Shown: piece by piece, positions 36,681 to 50,600 of the stretch
Layout: each line of letters opens with the position of its first letter
Position numbering within the stretch: the stretch's first letter is position 1
DNA from: Anarhynchus alexandrinus
Lineage: Eukaryota; Chordata; Aves; Charadriiformes; Charadriidae
NCBI GenBank assembly: GCA_008711295.1
Contig: VUYV01000102.1
Location: forward strand, 2,107,541 to 2,171,540
Length of the DNA stretch: 64,000 bases
Direction of reading: 5' to 3'
The notes under the pieces: model-generated
What the model was told of the DNA's origin: nothing
What the model saw: only the letters and a program-made list of their open reading frames with translations
The model's database searches: none
Position numbers and translations under genes: made by a program

Positions 36681-39600
36681 GGATCACCAAGTGAGAGGTG
36701 CTAAAGGGTGTTATAGATGTTTTCTTTACAAACTGAAGCCTTTAAAAATGTAAGAGGGGATGAACCTTGCACTAATTTGTAAATTTGGAATATATTCATA
36801 CTTTCTTCCTACTCATTTCCCACAGCTGATAAACATACACATTTCTCTGCGTTTCTAAGATACTCAGTAATGGTCATTGTCCATAAAAGTGGTCAGAGAC
36901 CTACCTTGATTCAGTTTGTCTAACAAAGTAGTATGAGTGATACATAGATTTTTTTTAGCTTCTGCACAAATAATCATGGGGCTAATGTTGAATACAGCTG
37001 CCCTATGAGAATATTTTTAGGCATAAATTCCATCTTTCACACCCCTGAATGCATAATAAACCAGAGGACTGGTCTCTCTGTGATTCTCTGCCTGTCTCCC
37101 AAGCTCTGAGGCAGACTGTATAAAAACTGTTACTAAGAATGTATATAAACAGAAATACAAATTTTCACACATCTGCATTCAGAAGATGAGGAAAAAGGAG
37201 ACAACTAGGGGATCCATCTGCTAAGAGTTAGACATCTAAATCTCAACTTTTCCTCCCTTCAGTCACAGAGGGCCAGGTCTGAGATATAAGTTAGCTCAGG
37301 AGGTACTTTGTTCAAGATTGTTCTGCCTCATTCAAAGTGAAATAAAATCAGTCAAAGATGAGGCTCTTAGATAGTTTGTATCCCATGCCATTATACAGGA
37401 ACATAAAAGTTCTGTCCTAAAAAAGGAAATTTTTGAACTGAAAAGGAACATTATGGCAAAAATCTAAGCTCAACAATTTTTTAAAATATATTTTTGTTTT
37501 GTTCTGCTCTGGAATTTAAACATATTTTAAAAATAATAATAATGGCTCCAAAACTGAATTGTCATCAGCTTGATAGATTTATAAAATGGATAGCTCAGTA
37601 AGTAATCATTTTCCTCTAATCATACATGCAAATATTTGTAAAACCACTGGCTGCTGGCAGCTATGAAATCTTGCAGCTTATTTACCTATATAGCGTTTAT
37701 TACAGAGAGTGTTAGCAGCCTGTTGGGGTGCCAATTATCTGAAATAGTGTGTTGCATAAAGACACTTCCAAAAATTCATCGAGTAGAGTTTGCTAATGGA
37801 AATTAATTAACAGAAAGAAATTAAATGTTGGGATGAAACTAGGTATCAGGTCAGCAGCCCCCATATTTATTTGAAATTACTGTCTTCTTCAGCCTTAGAA
37901 CCAATACAATATGTTTATTCTTACCTACAGTCCCTTACAAGGGTATATGCTTCTTATAATAGCAAGCTCTCACTTCTTTGCAAGAAGTTTTGAGAGGAAG
38001 CTCAATGAAATATGACAGAATGCAAACCAAGTGTCATATTGCATCATTGATTTACAGAAAAACATTGGGGTTCTTTAATTCTGCTGGATATAAGGTTGCA
38101 AGAATAGGTGAAAAAAACTGTTTCATAAAATCTTACGAATGCCTTCTTCCTGTCCTTTCCCTTTGCCTCCTCCCTGATAATTTGCAATGCTTAAATACAC
38201 TGTATTTACTTCCTTATTTAGTTCATTATCATCTAGTAAAGAATGCTGTCTTATGCTGAAATATGGGGTTTTATAAATTATCTCATAAATCATGAGTTGG
38301 CATAGATCGTATCACCACAAGTAAGCTTTTTCTGTAATTCGAAAATAAGTGAGCCTATATTTCATGTTTTGGCTTAGGCTGTTGTGGACTATTTTTAAAA
38401 GTAAAATAATTGAACTTCTTAAATAGTTTCTTAAGTAAAATAATTGAATGCATTCAAAATTGATCATGCATTTTTTTACCTAATAGCTATGTAAGAACAT
38501 TTTTGCATTCTCATAATGTCTTTCAGTTATTTATTTTGGTTTTATTTGAAATGCTCTCGTTATGTTGCTCTGATATCCCAACATAATCTTTTTGCTTCTT
38601 TGGCCTTTCTCGTCTCTGCCTTGTTTGCTTAGTCCCCTTGGCTGCTTCTGCAAGATTTGTTGGTCATGTATCTAATCTCCTGCCGGGCCCGTCCATTCAT
38701 CAGACTGTTCAGCATCATACATAAAAAATCCCCAAGTTAACTAGTGAACTGAATTTTCATTTTCTGTTTCTATTTATAGAACAGCAGTCAAAATAAGAAT
38801 CTGCTTGGTGATGAGTTCTTAAGCCTTTAATAGTCCAGGCAGAATATAGAAAATTATCTTTCTCAAGTAATTTTTTCTGCCCAATTTGTACCTATTTCAG
38901 TGAGGCTATTACCATATGTAGGCACAGTTCCAGAAAAAGGATAAGGTGATATTTTGCACGTCATAAGTTTCTACCAGGTTCAGATCAGTAAATATCCAGG
39001 TGAATACTCACTTTGGCTGGAATTTGTTCTTGGTAATAGAGATGGAAAATTCTATTGATTTCAAGGATGCAAGAACAGATGTCATTTTTGTATAATTTAA
39101 TGAAACAGGAAAACTTTTTTTCTTTAAAAAATGATAGGGTACACTCCTTACAAAAGCAAATATAAGCTGTAAATCCTCACTGCTGGTGTCCCCTTGTACA
39201 TTTTGGTCCAACATATCTCTCTCTTGTGTTTTCATCCTATGCTTTTCCCAGATTAAAGGGAGCTGAGGGATAAATAAGGGGTTTCAGTTACTGCAATAGG
39301 TCTAAGCTTCCTTGGAATTCACAGTTTAAGTATTTAAAATTAGAAATATTCTGTTAGCAATCTTGTGTGTTTGGTGTGTGTGTGTCTATACAGAAATATA
39401 TATAGTCCTGTGATAAAATAGCCATCTGTTTTAGTATTTATTTGTGACATGAGACTAAACTTTACATCTCAAAATAGACAAAAGTGATTCTTCTCCAGTT
39501 CTCTTCTACTTCTTTACCAGAAATTTTGAGGGAAAATGTTTTCAAAGTAGAAGAAAGACATTAGCATAACCACTCTTGTAAATCCTGGTCTATCTATCTG

Positions 39601-39790
39601 CAGCCATATGCAAACTGTAGAAAGGACGAATAGTCTCAAAATTAGCTGCTTGGTCTGAATGTGTACCATGGTCTGCAGATTTCTGCTCACGCTGGCATTC
39701 CTGTTCACATATTTGGCACTAGAACTTGCAAGAGGTTTCTGAGTAGCAGCAGAATGGGTTATTACTGCAAAGTCATACTTCCTGGGAGAA

Positions 39791-39812
39791 ATATATATAT
39801 ATATATATATAT
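39791..39812 (+). repeat. (AT)11 microsatellite
   Basis: Eleven uninterrupted AT units. Confidence 0.95.
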
Positions 39813-41077
39813 GCAGTGCTCATAACTATCATGGATTCAGTGTAGGAAGAAGGGGAAAGCAAATGATAGTAAGTGCTGAAGAGGTTTATCATTTACATCC
39901 AACTGTGCTATTTCTTAAAATATATTATTAACAGATTGTGAACGCCCTGATTATTTTGAAGATATTGGTTATCATGTCATTCAATGAAACTATACTATTA
40001 AATATAGATTTTACAGAAGAATATTCAGTGAAATCTTCAAGTTTCACAAGGAGGCACTTAGCTATAATTTAACTGTGAAATACTGGTTGCCAACATTTGT
40101 AGACATCTGCAGAATTTGAGAAAGGCCACCTCTACCTTAGACGGTATCATTAAACCTGATCATTAAAAAGATCAGTGTGTGCATACGGAAGGACTATGTC
40201 CAATGAGCTATTTTACATAAAGTGAGCCCATCTTAACTGGCATAAGTTCAAGGGAGAAATACAAAAAATATAAGTAATGCCATATGCACCCACAAATGAG
40301 CATGCAGGTTAAAGTTTATGAGTAAGAATGAAGCTTGGAGTTTTCTTGATTTCATTTGGCTGTGGGACCTGATTTTTCAGTTTGTTGTTTTGGGTTTTTA
40401 CATCAAGTTATTTCAGTTTGAGATAAAAACTGAGCAGAGAGAAAGTCTGGTAATTTTTATACTTTTATAAATCCTTTTTCTGAATTGGCTCAGTACCTGT
40501 ATCTTGGGTTTTTATGAGACTTACTTTCAAAACAGCATTTCATTTTAAATAGAAATTGTGTTTGTCAGCTAGTTCTCCAGGGTCTTTTCCAATTAACTCC
40601 TCAAAGAAGTCCTCAGACCTTCCAGAACCAATTCTGGGAAAGCTTTCTCAGTAGAGTTTTCCTTTGGGTGCAGTTTGTAGACTTCCATCTTAGAATCCTT
40701 CCTGCGAAAATTCTTTAATTTCCCTACACCAACTCTCTTAGCAGATGACTGGAACCTGTGAGTTGATGGATTCTCAGAGTACAAGCTCTTCCTCTAGCTC
40801 TGCACTACGGAGGTACCTAAGAGATGACCGCCTAATATGGCCGTCTTGCAACTGTTTAATCCAGTTTTGGTATCAGAGTACACAGGTGCCTTTAGATCAC
40901 TTTTGGCATGTGCTTTTGGCATCCCAGTTAAAATGACATTATTAGGACTCCCTCTATATATTTACAAAAATCCCAAGCTCAGTAACTGAGTTAACTGGGA
41001 ATGGCTGGAATCCTCTGTACTACCTGTGCCCATTTGTGGAAAGACACAATTCTACTAAAATGTATGTGAATGAAGGG

Positions 41078-41117
41078 ATAAGCTATAGCTATAGTCTAGA
41101 TAAGCTATAGTCTAGAA
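41078..41117 (+). repeat. Short imperfect tandem duplication
   Basis: Two units of the form GATAAGCTATAG...TCTAGA lie side by side; the first has an extra CTATAG. Each contains the palindrome CTAG. Confidence 0.7.
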
Positions 41118-42629
41118 AAGTATCTATCTCATGGACTTGAGCTGAAGTGATCCCTTTTGGTGTGACAAATAGGTTTGTCAGCAGACAGTAAGGTGGCATG
41201 AATAGTGAAGCATGCAGACAATCTGAGGTACTGTCCTACCTACTAGACACCCAGACTTCATTTCCAAAGTGGATTTCTTCAGAGCTGTCTCAGAAACATG
41301 GCACTCAGTCCTGCTAAAAGGTACTTTTCTTCAAACCCCTGGGATTTCCCTGTTTGTGTTGTGATTGCAGTCAGGAGTGGGAATGCTACTAATCCTCTGA
41401 CATAGAAGCCAGCAGAAGATCAAGTCAAGGCCATCCGTGTATTACCTGGGGGAACAAGACAAACAACACAACGAGGAGAGTAAGGTGGAGCAAAATTATT
41501 TACTCTCCATTCTCCTCCCTCACCAAGGCAAGGAGAAAAGGGTGAAAAATAAGCTGTGAAAGAGTGGCCACCCTCTTCAGTCTGCTCCTGGGACAGAGCT
41601 GCTGTGTGTTGCCTTTCCTCCCCCCTCGTGACCCCTCGGTTTTGGCTGGCCCCAGGATTAGGATCAAGCCCCTCACAACTGGAGCTTCTATTGGAAACAG
41701 AAGTTCCATGTGCTGAGGGTTTATAGGACTGGACCTATAATTTGCTCAATTACTAGTGTAAAGAAAACCATAGGGAACCTGAGTAACAGCAACTCCTAAC
41801 CAAGCACATTTGCACTTCATCTGAAACCCGGTATGATTTATCAGGATCACACCCCCTCTTTCTCCGGGATCTAAAGCAATTTGTGTAGCTTAAATCAACT
41901 ATTAAATGTGTAACTAGGAGATAAAATCACAAACCCAGATCTAATTGGTATAGCTTAAATTAAGTTTTACATTTATTGCTGGGAGATAAAATTTGGATAG
42001 AATAACTATTACAACAGAATTAAGGAAAAGAAAATAGATATGGTGTGGGACCTACGGTAACTCTTATTTAAAACACATGTCTGATGGAGGCAGGAGTCTG
42101 CAGAAAACATCTGATACTACTGCACTGTAATCCCCATTTGCCTGTGCAACACCATTCTGGGTAGCGAGGGGAAAATATTAAATCTTAAACACGATGCTGA
42201 TTTTGGAGAAGATATTCATTCAACAATGCATGCAACTTATGTGTACAGAATACTATGAGAATTAGTCTCCCAAGGAGGACTTTTTAACAGCAAGTTTTTT
42301 ATAAAGGTTTAAAAGGTACAGTCCAATAGAAGCAAAACAACTGGGACAGATAAACTGGTGAAGATAATTACTTTACAGAATACTAACGTCCAAGGAGACT
42401 GGAAGTAAAAAGAAAATAAAACAAGAAATTCCAACTTAAACCAGTGTAGTTTGTTTTTATTTCCACTATAATAGACATTGCCCTAGGTTTTTCATGTTCT
42501 CATCCTCAATACTTCCTTTTTATTTCCTTCTACAATTTTATAATAAGAAATATTCAAGCATGTTTGTGTATCAGGTATGCTTGTTGAAAAGTTCAACAAT
42601 CCTCTTCAACAGATGTGATTTGTTAGTTT

Positions 42630-42925
42630 TAGAATTAGAGAATAATTTAGGTTTGTAGGGACCTCTGGACATCACCTGGTAGCAGTGCTGACTGAAAGGA
42701 AGGCAAATCTCAGAGTTAAATAATGTTACTCAGGGCCTTGTCCAGTCAAATATTTAATTTCTTCAGACACAACCTCTCTGAGCAAGCTGTTTGCAACTTA
42801 TTCCACTGCTTGACCACTGTCACTGTGGATTTTTTTTTCCACATACCTAAAAGAAAATTCCTTTGTCCTTTGTCCTGTCCTTTGTCCGTTGTCTTTCATC
42901 CTTTCAGTTTTCTGAGAAGAGTGCC
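42630..42925 (-). mobile_element. Old, diverged CR1-like 3' relic
   Basis: On the + strand the order TAGAATTAGAGAATAATTTA, GGGACCTCTGGACATCACCT, CAGGGCCTTGTCCAGTCAA and ACACAACCTCTCTGAGCAA is that of a diverged CR1 3' region in minus orientation. It continues into TTCCACTGCTTGACCACTGT. The octamers are no longer exact. The right boundary is uncertain because of a local CCTTTGT repeat (42860-42893). Confidence 0.65.
42860..42893 (+). repeat. CCTTTGT-type short tandem repeat
   Basis: About four to five irregular CCTTTGT/CCTGT units occur within or at the edge of the old CR1 relic. Confidence 0.7.
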
Positions 42926-44382
42926 AGGAAAATGCCTTTCTCAGTCCTCCAAAGCAAGGTGAAACATCAATGTGAGCTGCAGGAGTCTGAGGAGAAAGGT
43001 ATAGGAGACAGACTCAGGCAAAGAAATACACGTTCAAAATTTCCCAGCTCTTCACACAAATGAAAGCAGCTCTTAAGTGACCGCTTTAATCTCTAGAAAA
43101 CAGCAATCTTTCTTGCACAGGAAAGTTTGTGCTCAAAAGATCATACAATGAACTCTGGCTGAAAATCTCCAGCCTGAATTGCTCTGTTTAATAAAGATCA
43201 TGCCTGTTCAGTGACCTCTGTCAGTCTGTATTTCTTATCCCCATATTGCCCAACAGAGCTCTAAGTGTTTGCACTTGTGCAAATACTCTCTGATTCCTGG
43301 TAGATCCCACTGAAATGGTGGGATAGTTAATATTTTTAAACCTCTTTTCTGTTTTGTTTTGTTTTTAATAAACTTTTGCTTTTTCTAGTGCTTCAAGTAT
43401 TCTCCATTTTGCCATTTCCAGCATAATTTGGGCCAGGAGCTCTGAGGGATTTCCAGAAGACAATTTTAGTGTTACCTTTCTCTCCTTCCACAGAGAGAGG
43501 TTTAGATAACCAGAATATCCTCCATATGGAATGGAGATATACCACAGGCAGGTAAAGACAGCTGAGATTAAACCTAGTTTCAGGATTAGCCTTTGCCACT
43601 CTTATTTCCATTAAGAGGCTTCCAAAAGAGTCTTGTAGTAGAGGAAGATGTTAATCTCCTGAGCTGAAGCAAATAACTCTGGCAATTCTTGTGAATGACA
43701 GTCGTTCCCAGACACTTGCTGCACAGCATCTGGAGCAGGTTATCACTGGGGACAAAGAAATAAAACTTGGGTGTTTTGCATTACACTCTGAACTTTTGCA
43801 CTGTTAGTGCTTTTTCCAGTGGAGACACGGTTAGTATCGCTTGTGTACACCTGCTCCAATACAGCTTTACTTGCAATCCAGTTGCCGTGCAAAAAAGTAA
43901 TGCCATTGCTGCTGCTGATTTTCATAATGCTGAAACTGTATCTTTCAAAAATGGCCTTTAAAACCACAGTTCTATGCAAAAGCCTAATTTTTAGTGCCCT
44001 TTTCATCTCCCTTTAATGTCTCTGCTTGACAAACCTTCATTCCTCCCTAACAGATACCGTATGCCAATACAGCTGTTACTCATCTTCAGCTCCCTGTACC
44101 TGTACACAGGTACATTAAAATCAGTTGACCCATTTGGTTTAACCTCTACACCTTTTTTCTCAAAAGGCTTGTGACAACAGTCAGTCAAAAGGATGCACTG
44201 AAAAGCTTCTTTAGAACAAAACGTTATTTATTCACTGCAAATTTCATCCTGTAAAAGAGAAGTTTATAAAGAAGCTCACACATATATATACAGTGGTCTA
44301 TATAAATTCCGTTGAGCTGAGATTGTTTTCTCTCAGGACTGGATACAGTCGATGCCCTTATTAAAAGAAACAAACAAACAAA

Positions 44383-44418
44383 CCCCCACACACAACCCAA
44401 ACCCTGACAGCCCACCCC
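44383..44418 (-). other. Predicted G-quadruplex motif (minus strand)
   Basis: On the + strand five C runs are seen. The last four are separated by 3, 6 and 1 bases, so the minus strand fits the canonical G-quadruplex pattern. It lies in an A/C-rich low-complexity stretch. Confidence 0.45.
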
Positions 44419-47400
44419 AAAACCAAACCAAAACAAAACACACCTCTTTGTCATTCTTTTTTTGAGAACCTTTGCTGACCAGTCATTTATTTCTAGGTCT
44501 AGTGTCTTTATCCACCTGACGGCAAATAGACGAGCTGAAAGGAACAAGTAATGCCTCCAGTCACTCTCTACAAATTCAGTTTCAAAGCTAAATACTTTAA
44601 CTACAAAGCAAGCAATTCACAGATCAAACAGGTCTACCCCAAAATACATAGAGTGTGGCAAAAGAAGAAATTATGTACCGATTAGCTGATGCAAGTTAGT
44701 ACAGTTCTGTTCAATTCAGCAGAGATGTATGCATTTGGTAATACTGCTAAAACCATTTTTTTTCCTTTGTTATCCACAGAGTTAAAATACATGCTACTTG
44801 AATCAAGGTTCTTAATATGCTCCCTTTTTAATTTTTCCCATTTCCTTAATTCTTATTAGCTTGTAAAGCCTTTGACTCAATGTCTGTTACTCTTCTAAAG
44901 TACTGCAATAAATTGCACAGAAAGTAATATTCAGACTTTTCCCTCACTTGACCAAGGCATGATTCAAGCTGAGCTTAAATACACATCTAGGAAATAATTT
45001 TATTTCAGATGCATCTGTTCAAAAACTTTAAAAAACAGACAAATAAAACTAATTATCCCCAAAAATGTAGCTGAGTGGTTATATTACTTTTAGGAATTAA
45101 CATTAGGAGGTGTAGCCAAGTACTGGTTCATCTCCTTTGCCATCAATATGATCTGTCTTTTGGGTCAACAATGATTTAATAGGTTACATTGAAGATTGTG
45201 TTGATTTTCTTTTTGTAATAGTCATCAGTTTCTTACTCTTCCACTTATGTTTTCATGTCAGGAAGACTTATAAACAAAATAAAATTGTAGAATTTTACTA
45301 AGGAACCACCTTTATCTTTTCGTACATAATATGAATTATTATATGGCTTGAATAATTTTTTAAATATTTTGTCCCTTCATTTTCTTATTAATAGCAAAAC
45401 AATTTATAGCAAATTGTTCCCTTACCTTTCTTAACTGTAAAACTAAACAAATAACAAGAACTCTGTGTAATATCTTCTCTTATTTTCAAGATAAAAAAGT
45501 ATGTCTCTTACATTCTTATTGTCTTTAAGACTACAGTGAAAAGTGATTGTCCTGTAGGAAATTTGGGAAAACCCTAATAACATAACAAAATAAGCTTAAT
45601 AATTGGTACAGATTTTAAAAGTCTATGGAGGAGGGTAGAAAAGAGGAAAAGCTATCAGAAATATTTATGAGTAGCCAATTATAATAAAAACTATACATAT
45701 GATAGTCGAAATTCTGTGGATTGGGCTTTAATGATTAAATGCATTAGATACATGTAGAAGCCTTAACATAAATATTTGCTTACTAAATACAAAAGTTTTT
45801 AAAATTAGTCATAAAGAAAGTGATCTTTTTATTTTCCCTTGAAAAAAAAAAGAAAGAAAAATAAAGATCAGACACATAGGCATATATCTACACATTTTCA
45901 CTTATCTGAGTGTGTAAAGAACTGAGTGATCACAATAAATAGTAGGCAAGTTAGCTTTAACTATTGAAGGACAGCATAGGAGGAATGGCTTCAAGAACTG
46001 CTGTAGAAGGACTGTATTTCAGGACAGCAATTTCAGTGGAATTAAAACAAGTAATGAGTCAAAATGACAAGGGAAAAAATGTTTGGTACGTGATTTTTCA
46101 GTCATTTCTTTCTGCCTCAACAGTGGGATAACTTTTCAGGATACAATTTCTCTAGTGGGGGAGAGAAAAAAAGAGTGAAATAAATACTAAGAATGTAACA
46201 CAAAGCAAAACTACGGGATGACAGAAAATTAGAACAATCACAGCCCCTGCCTTCCTCTCAGCAGACCCCCAGATATTAAACCCCTAATGGTACTGAAAAT
46301 GCAATTAAGAGACTAAAAGCTATCTAAATAGAAGTTTGCTGTTATATGTAAAAGAAATCTAGAAAAAGTCAGAATTCAGCAGTGTCTCCATATCTCATTG
46401 TTTATATTTTGTGGCACTTATCCCTCTTCCTCCCTTAGCACTCCTAAAAATTAACACATTTTATTTCTGATTGAAAACTTATATCTATAAACTCTGATGA
46501 CAGAAAAAGTGACAAAGCATTGTAAAACATGCCTGTCAGTAAAATCAAAAGAGTAGACTATTGATTATTAAAGGTAAAAAAAAATCTTTACTAATGATCT
46601 TTTAGATAGTTATCAAGAAGTTGAGAGTTTTTCTAAAGAGAAAACCTTTCCTTTAGTTTTTTTTAAAGACCAGAGGAAAGGAAGGAAGAAGTTTTTTATT
46701 ATAATAAAATAATGGAACTAATATTAAGAGGAAAAATCAATTATGATGGAAAAATCATAAATTGATATGAAATAAGCAACGCAGAACTAATGCAAATTGT
46801 TTGACATTGATAGAAACAGCAGATGAGCCTCACAGAATGAGATGTATTTGGATTCTATTACAGAATTAGATACATTTTATAATAGCATATTTACAAAAGG
46901 TATTTTGGTCAAATATTCTCTAAATTGTTTCTCAATCCTGATGTCTTTCAAATGAATTAAATTAATTTTATTCTATCCACACTGTACACAGAATATGGAA
47001 ACAATTTGTCCATGTAGAATGATTCGCTGATTTGAATCAAGTATTCTTAATTTATCTTTCATAATTCAGCCAGCAGTAATTCAAACTTGCTTGGAACAGA
47101 AATTGATTGAAAGATTGTAAACAGGAGCAGAATCTAGTGCAAAACACCATAAGTTTGAGAGAAAGTCTTCAGTAATGTGTTGCTAAGATTTGTGCTGTCT
47201 GTTTCCAACACAGTTCCAGTGAGTGACCGACTGTTTCTGCTGAGACCCTCTGAAAGGGGGAGATCAAGGCTTGTCTGGGGTCTTAAAACCCCTTAGCCAC
47301 AATTGCAGTGGCACAGGTAGTGTCATGAGCGAATGTACTTACTCTCACAGTTTTTAATGACACCAAGTGAACATAAAAATTTCTTCAGTGGTTTATTTTG

Positions 47401-47583
47401 CCTTTTACTGAAAGGACTAATATGAATGACTTCTTCAAAATCCGAATGTAAGGCCAGCTCTTCAGCTGTCATAAGCCCACTATTTCTTCTGATTTTAGCT
47501 CAGCTATGCCAATTTATACTAATGGTCTGTCCCTATCAAAGGCAAAGCTGAAAGTAAAAATCCACGCCATGAATAAGAATATG

Positions 47584-47692
47584 TGAGTGTATACATGTAT
47601 ATACACATATTCACATATATGAATTTATATACACTTAGAGATACAAGTATGCATGAATAGACACACACATATATATATATGTACATGCGTTT
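47584..47692 (+). repeat. Degenerate (TA/CA)n low-complexity stretch
   Basis: Alternating purine-pyrimidine sequence made of TATA, CACA and ATATAT runs spans about 110 bases. It is an old, interrupted dinucleotide repeat. Confidence 0.75.
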
Positions 47693-50600
47693 GAAAGCAT
47701 CATTCAAAGCAAGTGGAACACTTAAAGATTTATTTGGGAATCCTAATGAGTACTAGAAAAGAAAACAAGCGCCAAAAGTCTGTATTGTTTTTGCATTATA
47801 GATTACGCTTAAACACCAGTGTTCATGATGCTGTGAAATCCCTGCGTGGCAGGTAAAACAGATTGATCAGCTGTGATGCTGTGAATTCAGAGTCAGTGCA
47901 GTATCATAAAATTTTGATCAGCAAATCACTCAGAAGGGCAATGTGAAAATGTATGAACTGGATATACCATGAACTATCTGGTTGGAAATGTAAAGTACAG
48001 TGGTGTGGTAAGATGATAAGGTTTTATGTGAGAGCTAAATTGATCAACCAGTCAGAGTTGAACCATACCTCTGCTAGCAAAAGGGACCGAATGGCTAAAC
48101 ATAGGAAAAATGGGCTTGGGCATTTTAGAAGTAGCCTGCAGTTTGTATAACTCTGATGTTGGCAAAAATACCTCCATAGTCCAGGCTTCTAGGCAAGTTC
48201 ACCTGGCCATGACCTGGTACCCGGAATTTTCTGTGGAGGGCTGGTGCCTTCAACTGTTTCAGCAAGAACTGAAGAGATCTTGCTGTTTATTTTGATATTA
48301 TTGTATTGCTGAAGCAGAAGAGACAGTAAGACCATTGCACAACTTCTATGCCTTCCAGAAAGCAGAGATTTCTGCTTTCAGTGTTTTTCTGGAGTGAAAG
48401 TATTCAAATCTTCATAATGTCCTCTCAAATGTCCACACAGATACGAAGAAGTCTTCTGTTCCTCTGCTGTGTTTAACTTTAGAGGAGTTTTTATTTTGAA
48501 GTTTTATTTGAAGTTACATAAGAAATTAGCTATAAAACATCATTTTTCCCTAAATACGTTTTATTTTTCTGCTTCAGAATGCATTTTGTCTGAATACATA
48601 AGTGTGTGCCATGGGTTTCAACCTATGTCCAAGATTGCTTTTATTTCTCATTTTAAACATTCATTGGCCTACAACGATGTTTTTGAAGAATGAGCTCTAG
48701 TCCCAACCTTTATATAAAAAGTATAGCTACTGTGTGGAAGAAGGTTACTCACAAGTAGTCACCAGTCTGGAGTAAATAGCAGTGGGTTGGGATTTATGTC
48801 CTGACAGAAACCTATGACCAACTGGGACTAGTGTATTCAGGCTTGTTTTTGAAGGTCTGGCATTCTGACTTTTCCGATGTCCTGAGTAGGAAGCTTGTTA
48901 CTCATGCTTTTCTACTCCTATGAGAGTGCCCAAAAGTTCGATATTGCACTGTGTAATCTTTCGGTGTCTAAACCCTTTATTTAATCTAGCATTTACAGTC
49001 CTCCTCTGCCTCTCCCAGTTGTGTCTTTGAATTAATCTCCCATTTGACAAGAAAAGACTCTGGTTTGTGAGGGGGCTTTTTTTTTTGCAAGTAATCATTT
49101 TTTTAGCACCACAGCTCATTCAGGGTAACTGGGTACATAAGGAGAAATTTTATTTAATTTATCCTCTATTTACCCTTTCTCGCTTTAGGAACAATTTTAA
49201 GAAAGCTCTTCTTTCTCCCTCTGCTCAGTGTAAAAATCAATGGCAGAAAAAAGAAAAAATCGCTGCCTACTGTATACCAATTCTTTTGCAACTTTCATTG
49301 TTTTAATCTTGCCATTTCAGTATTTCCATGTATGAGGTATTACTTATCACCAGCTCAACTGGTGAGTGTATGTGCTCTCTAACACCCAAAAGATAAAAAA
49401 TACTTTCAGGCATTTCTGCAGGGTTTCTGGATGTGTTTTCAGGTTAGTACCAGCAAGCTGCTGAATATCCAAGTATCCTGGACTAATAGCTACAGTGAAT
49501 GCACATACTGACTACAACGTATGCTGAGCAGCTAGTCTGGTGTGTCCTGGCACCAAATTTGCTGTGCTCATATTGCATGGAAACAGACTTCTGCTCAGGA
49601 AATCTTGGGAATAAATCTGGAACAACAACCTTAATTTTGAATGTTGGAAAGTATTTCTCAGGCTGCCTTTTCTTCCTTCTCTAGGCTGAATCCCAGGTAT
49701 GGCCTAGGTACTGGGCCCTAAAAGCAATAACTGAAGGCTATAGCCCACAATGGATAGCATTGCAGAGATACCCTGCTTCACAATTAAATGCAGCACATTA
49801 ATCCCAGAATTAATATGGCTACAATGCTTCTGATATCTAAACTAACTTGACTAGCTCTGTGCTAGTCCCTGTGGTGTGACACAGATGTATCCTGCATATG
49901 GTGAGCTGAAGAAACACAATTTAAGTTTAAAGATTTCTGTTACATTATGAATCCACTGAGAGATAGAAAATGCAGAACCAGATTACTGTTGTACTTGTAT
50001 TCTTTTCCGATGAAATTCTGTCTAGACATATATGAGCACACACTTTGCAAGATTTAGAATTACACAGGAAAATATTTAAGAACATAAGTATTATGGTTAG
50101 AATTATTAGAATTAAAAGTAGGTATCACAAGCTTCCTTATTTCAAAACCAACTTTGGATTCAATTGCCTACTTTCTTGTCCCTTCCTGCAAATATTTTCC
50201 AGAACAAACTATAATTTTATTAAGGAATTGACATAATTTGAACACACTGTCCAATTATGTCAAATGTCTGTTGAAATTAACAGAAATTTACATGGGTGCT
50301 CAAAAAAATCCCCAACAAAACCTGTGGTTTCAGAAGAAAAAACCAAATCTGATATTCTTAGACATATATTTTTGTAAGGTTTCTAACTTAAGATCAAAAT
50401 ATTTATGTACATTAAGTATTTCCGATAGTATCTATGGAATTTAATTTCCCATTAGAAAGGAAATTCAGCTGATGTGATCTATATTAATTTCCCATATTAC
50501 ATGCTGATTTTAGACTACTGTATTATGTTGTCTCTTAATTTTTTTGTACCATTTCATACTGTGAGTTTTAATGGGTTTTCAGAACATTCCTTTTTCTTTC

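Larger units (their letters stand above)
36690..42629. other. Gene desert, AT-rich
   Basis: No gene is recognised. It holds an (AT)11 microsatellite, a small CTAG-containing duplication near 41.09 kb, and a GC-richer patch (about 41380-41720) that is unexplained. Around 37.72-37.84 kb there is an AT-rich patch with TAATTAA-type sites. Confidence 0.5.

Noticed and set aside
47277..47292. GGGGT...ACCCC hairpin resembling a terminator
   Set aside because: A five-base stem is trivial in 64 kb, and intrinsic terminators are not expected in an animal nuclear genome.
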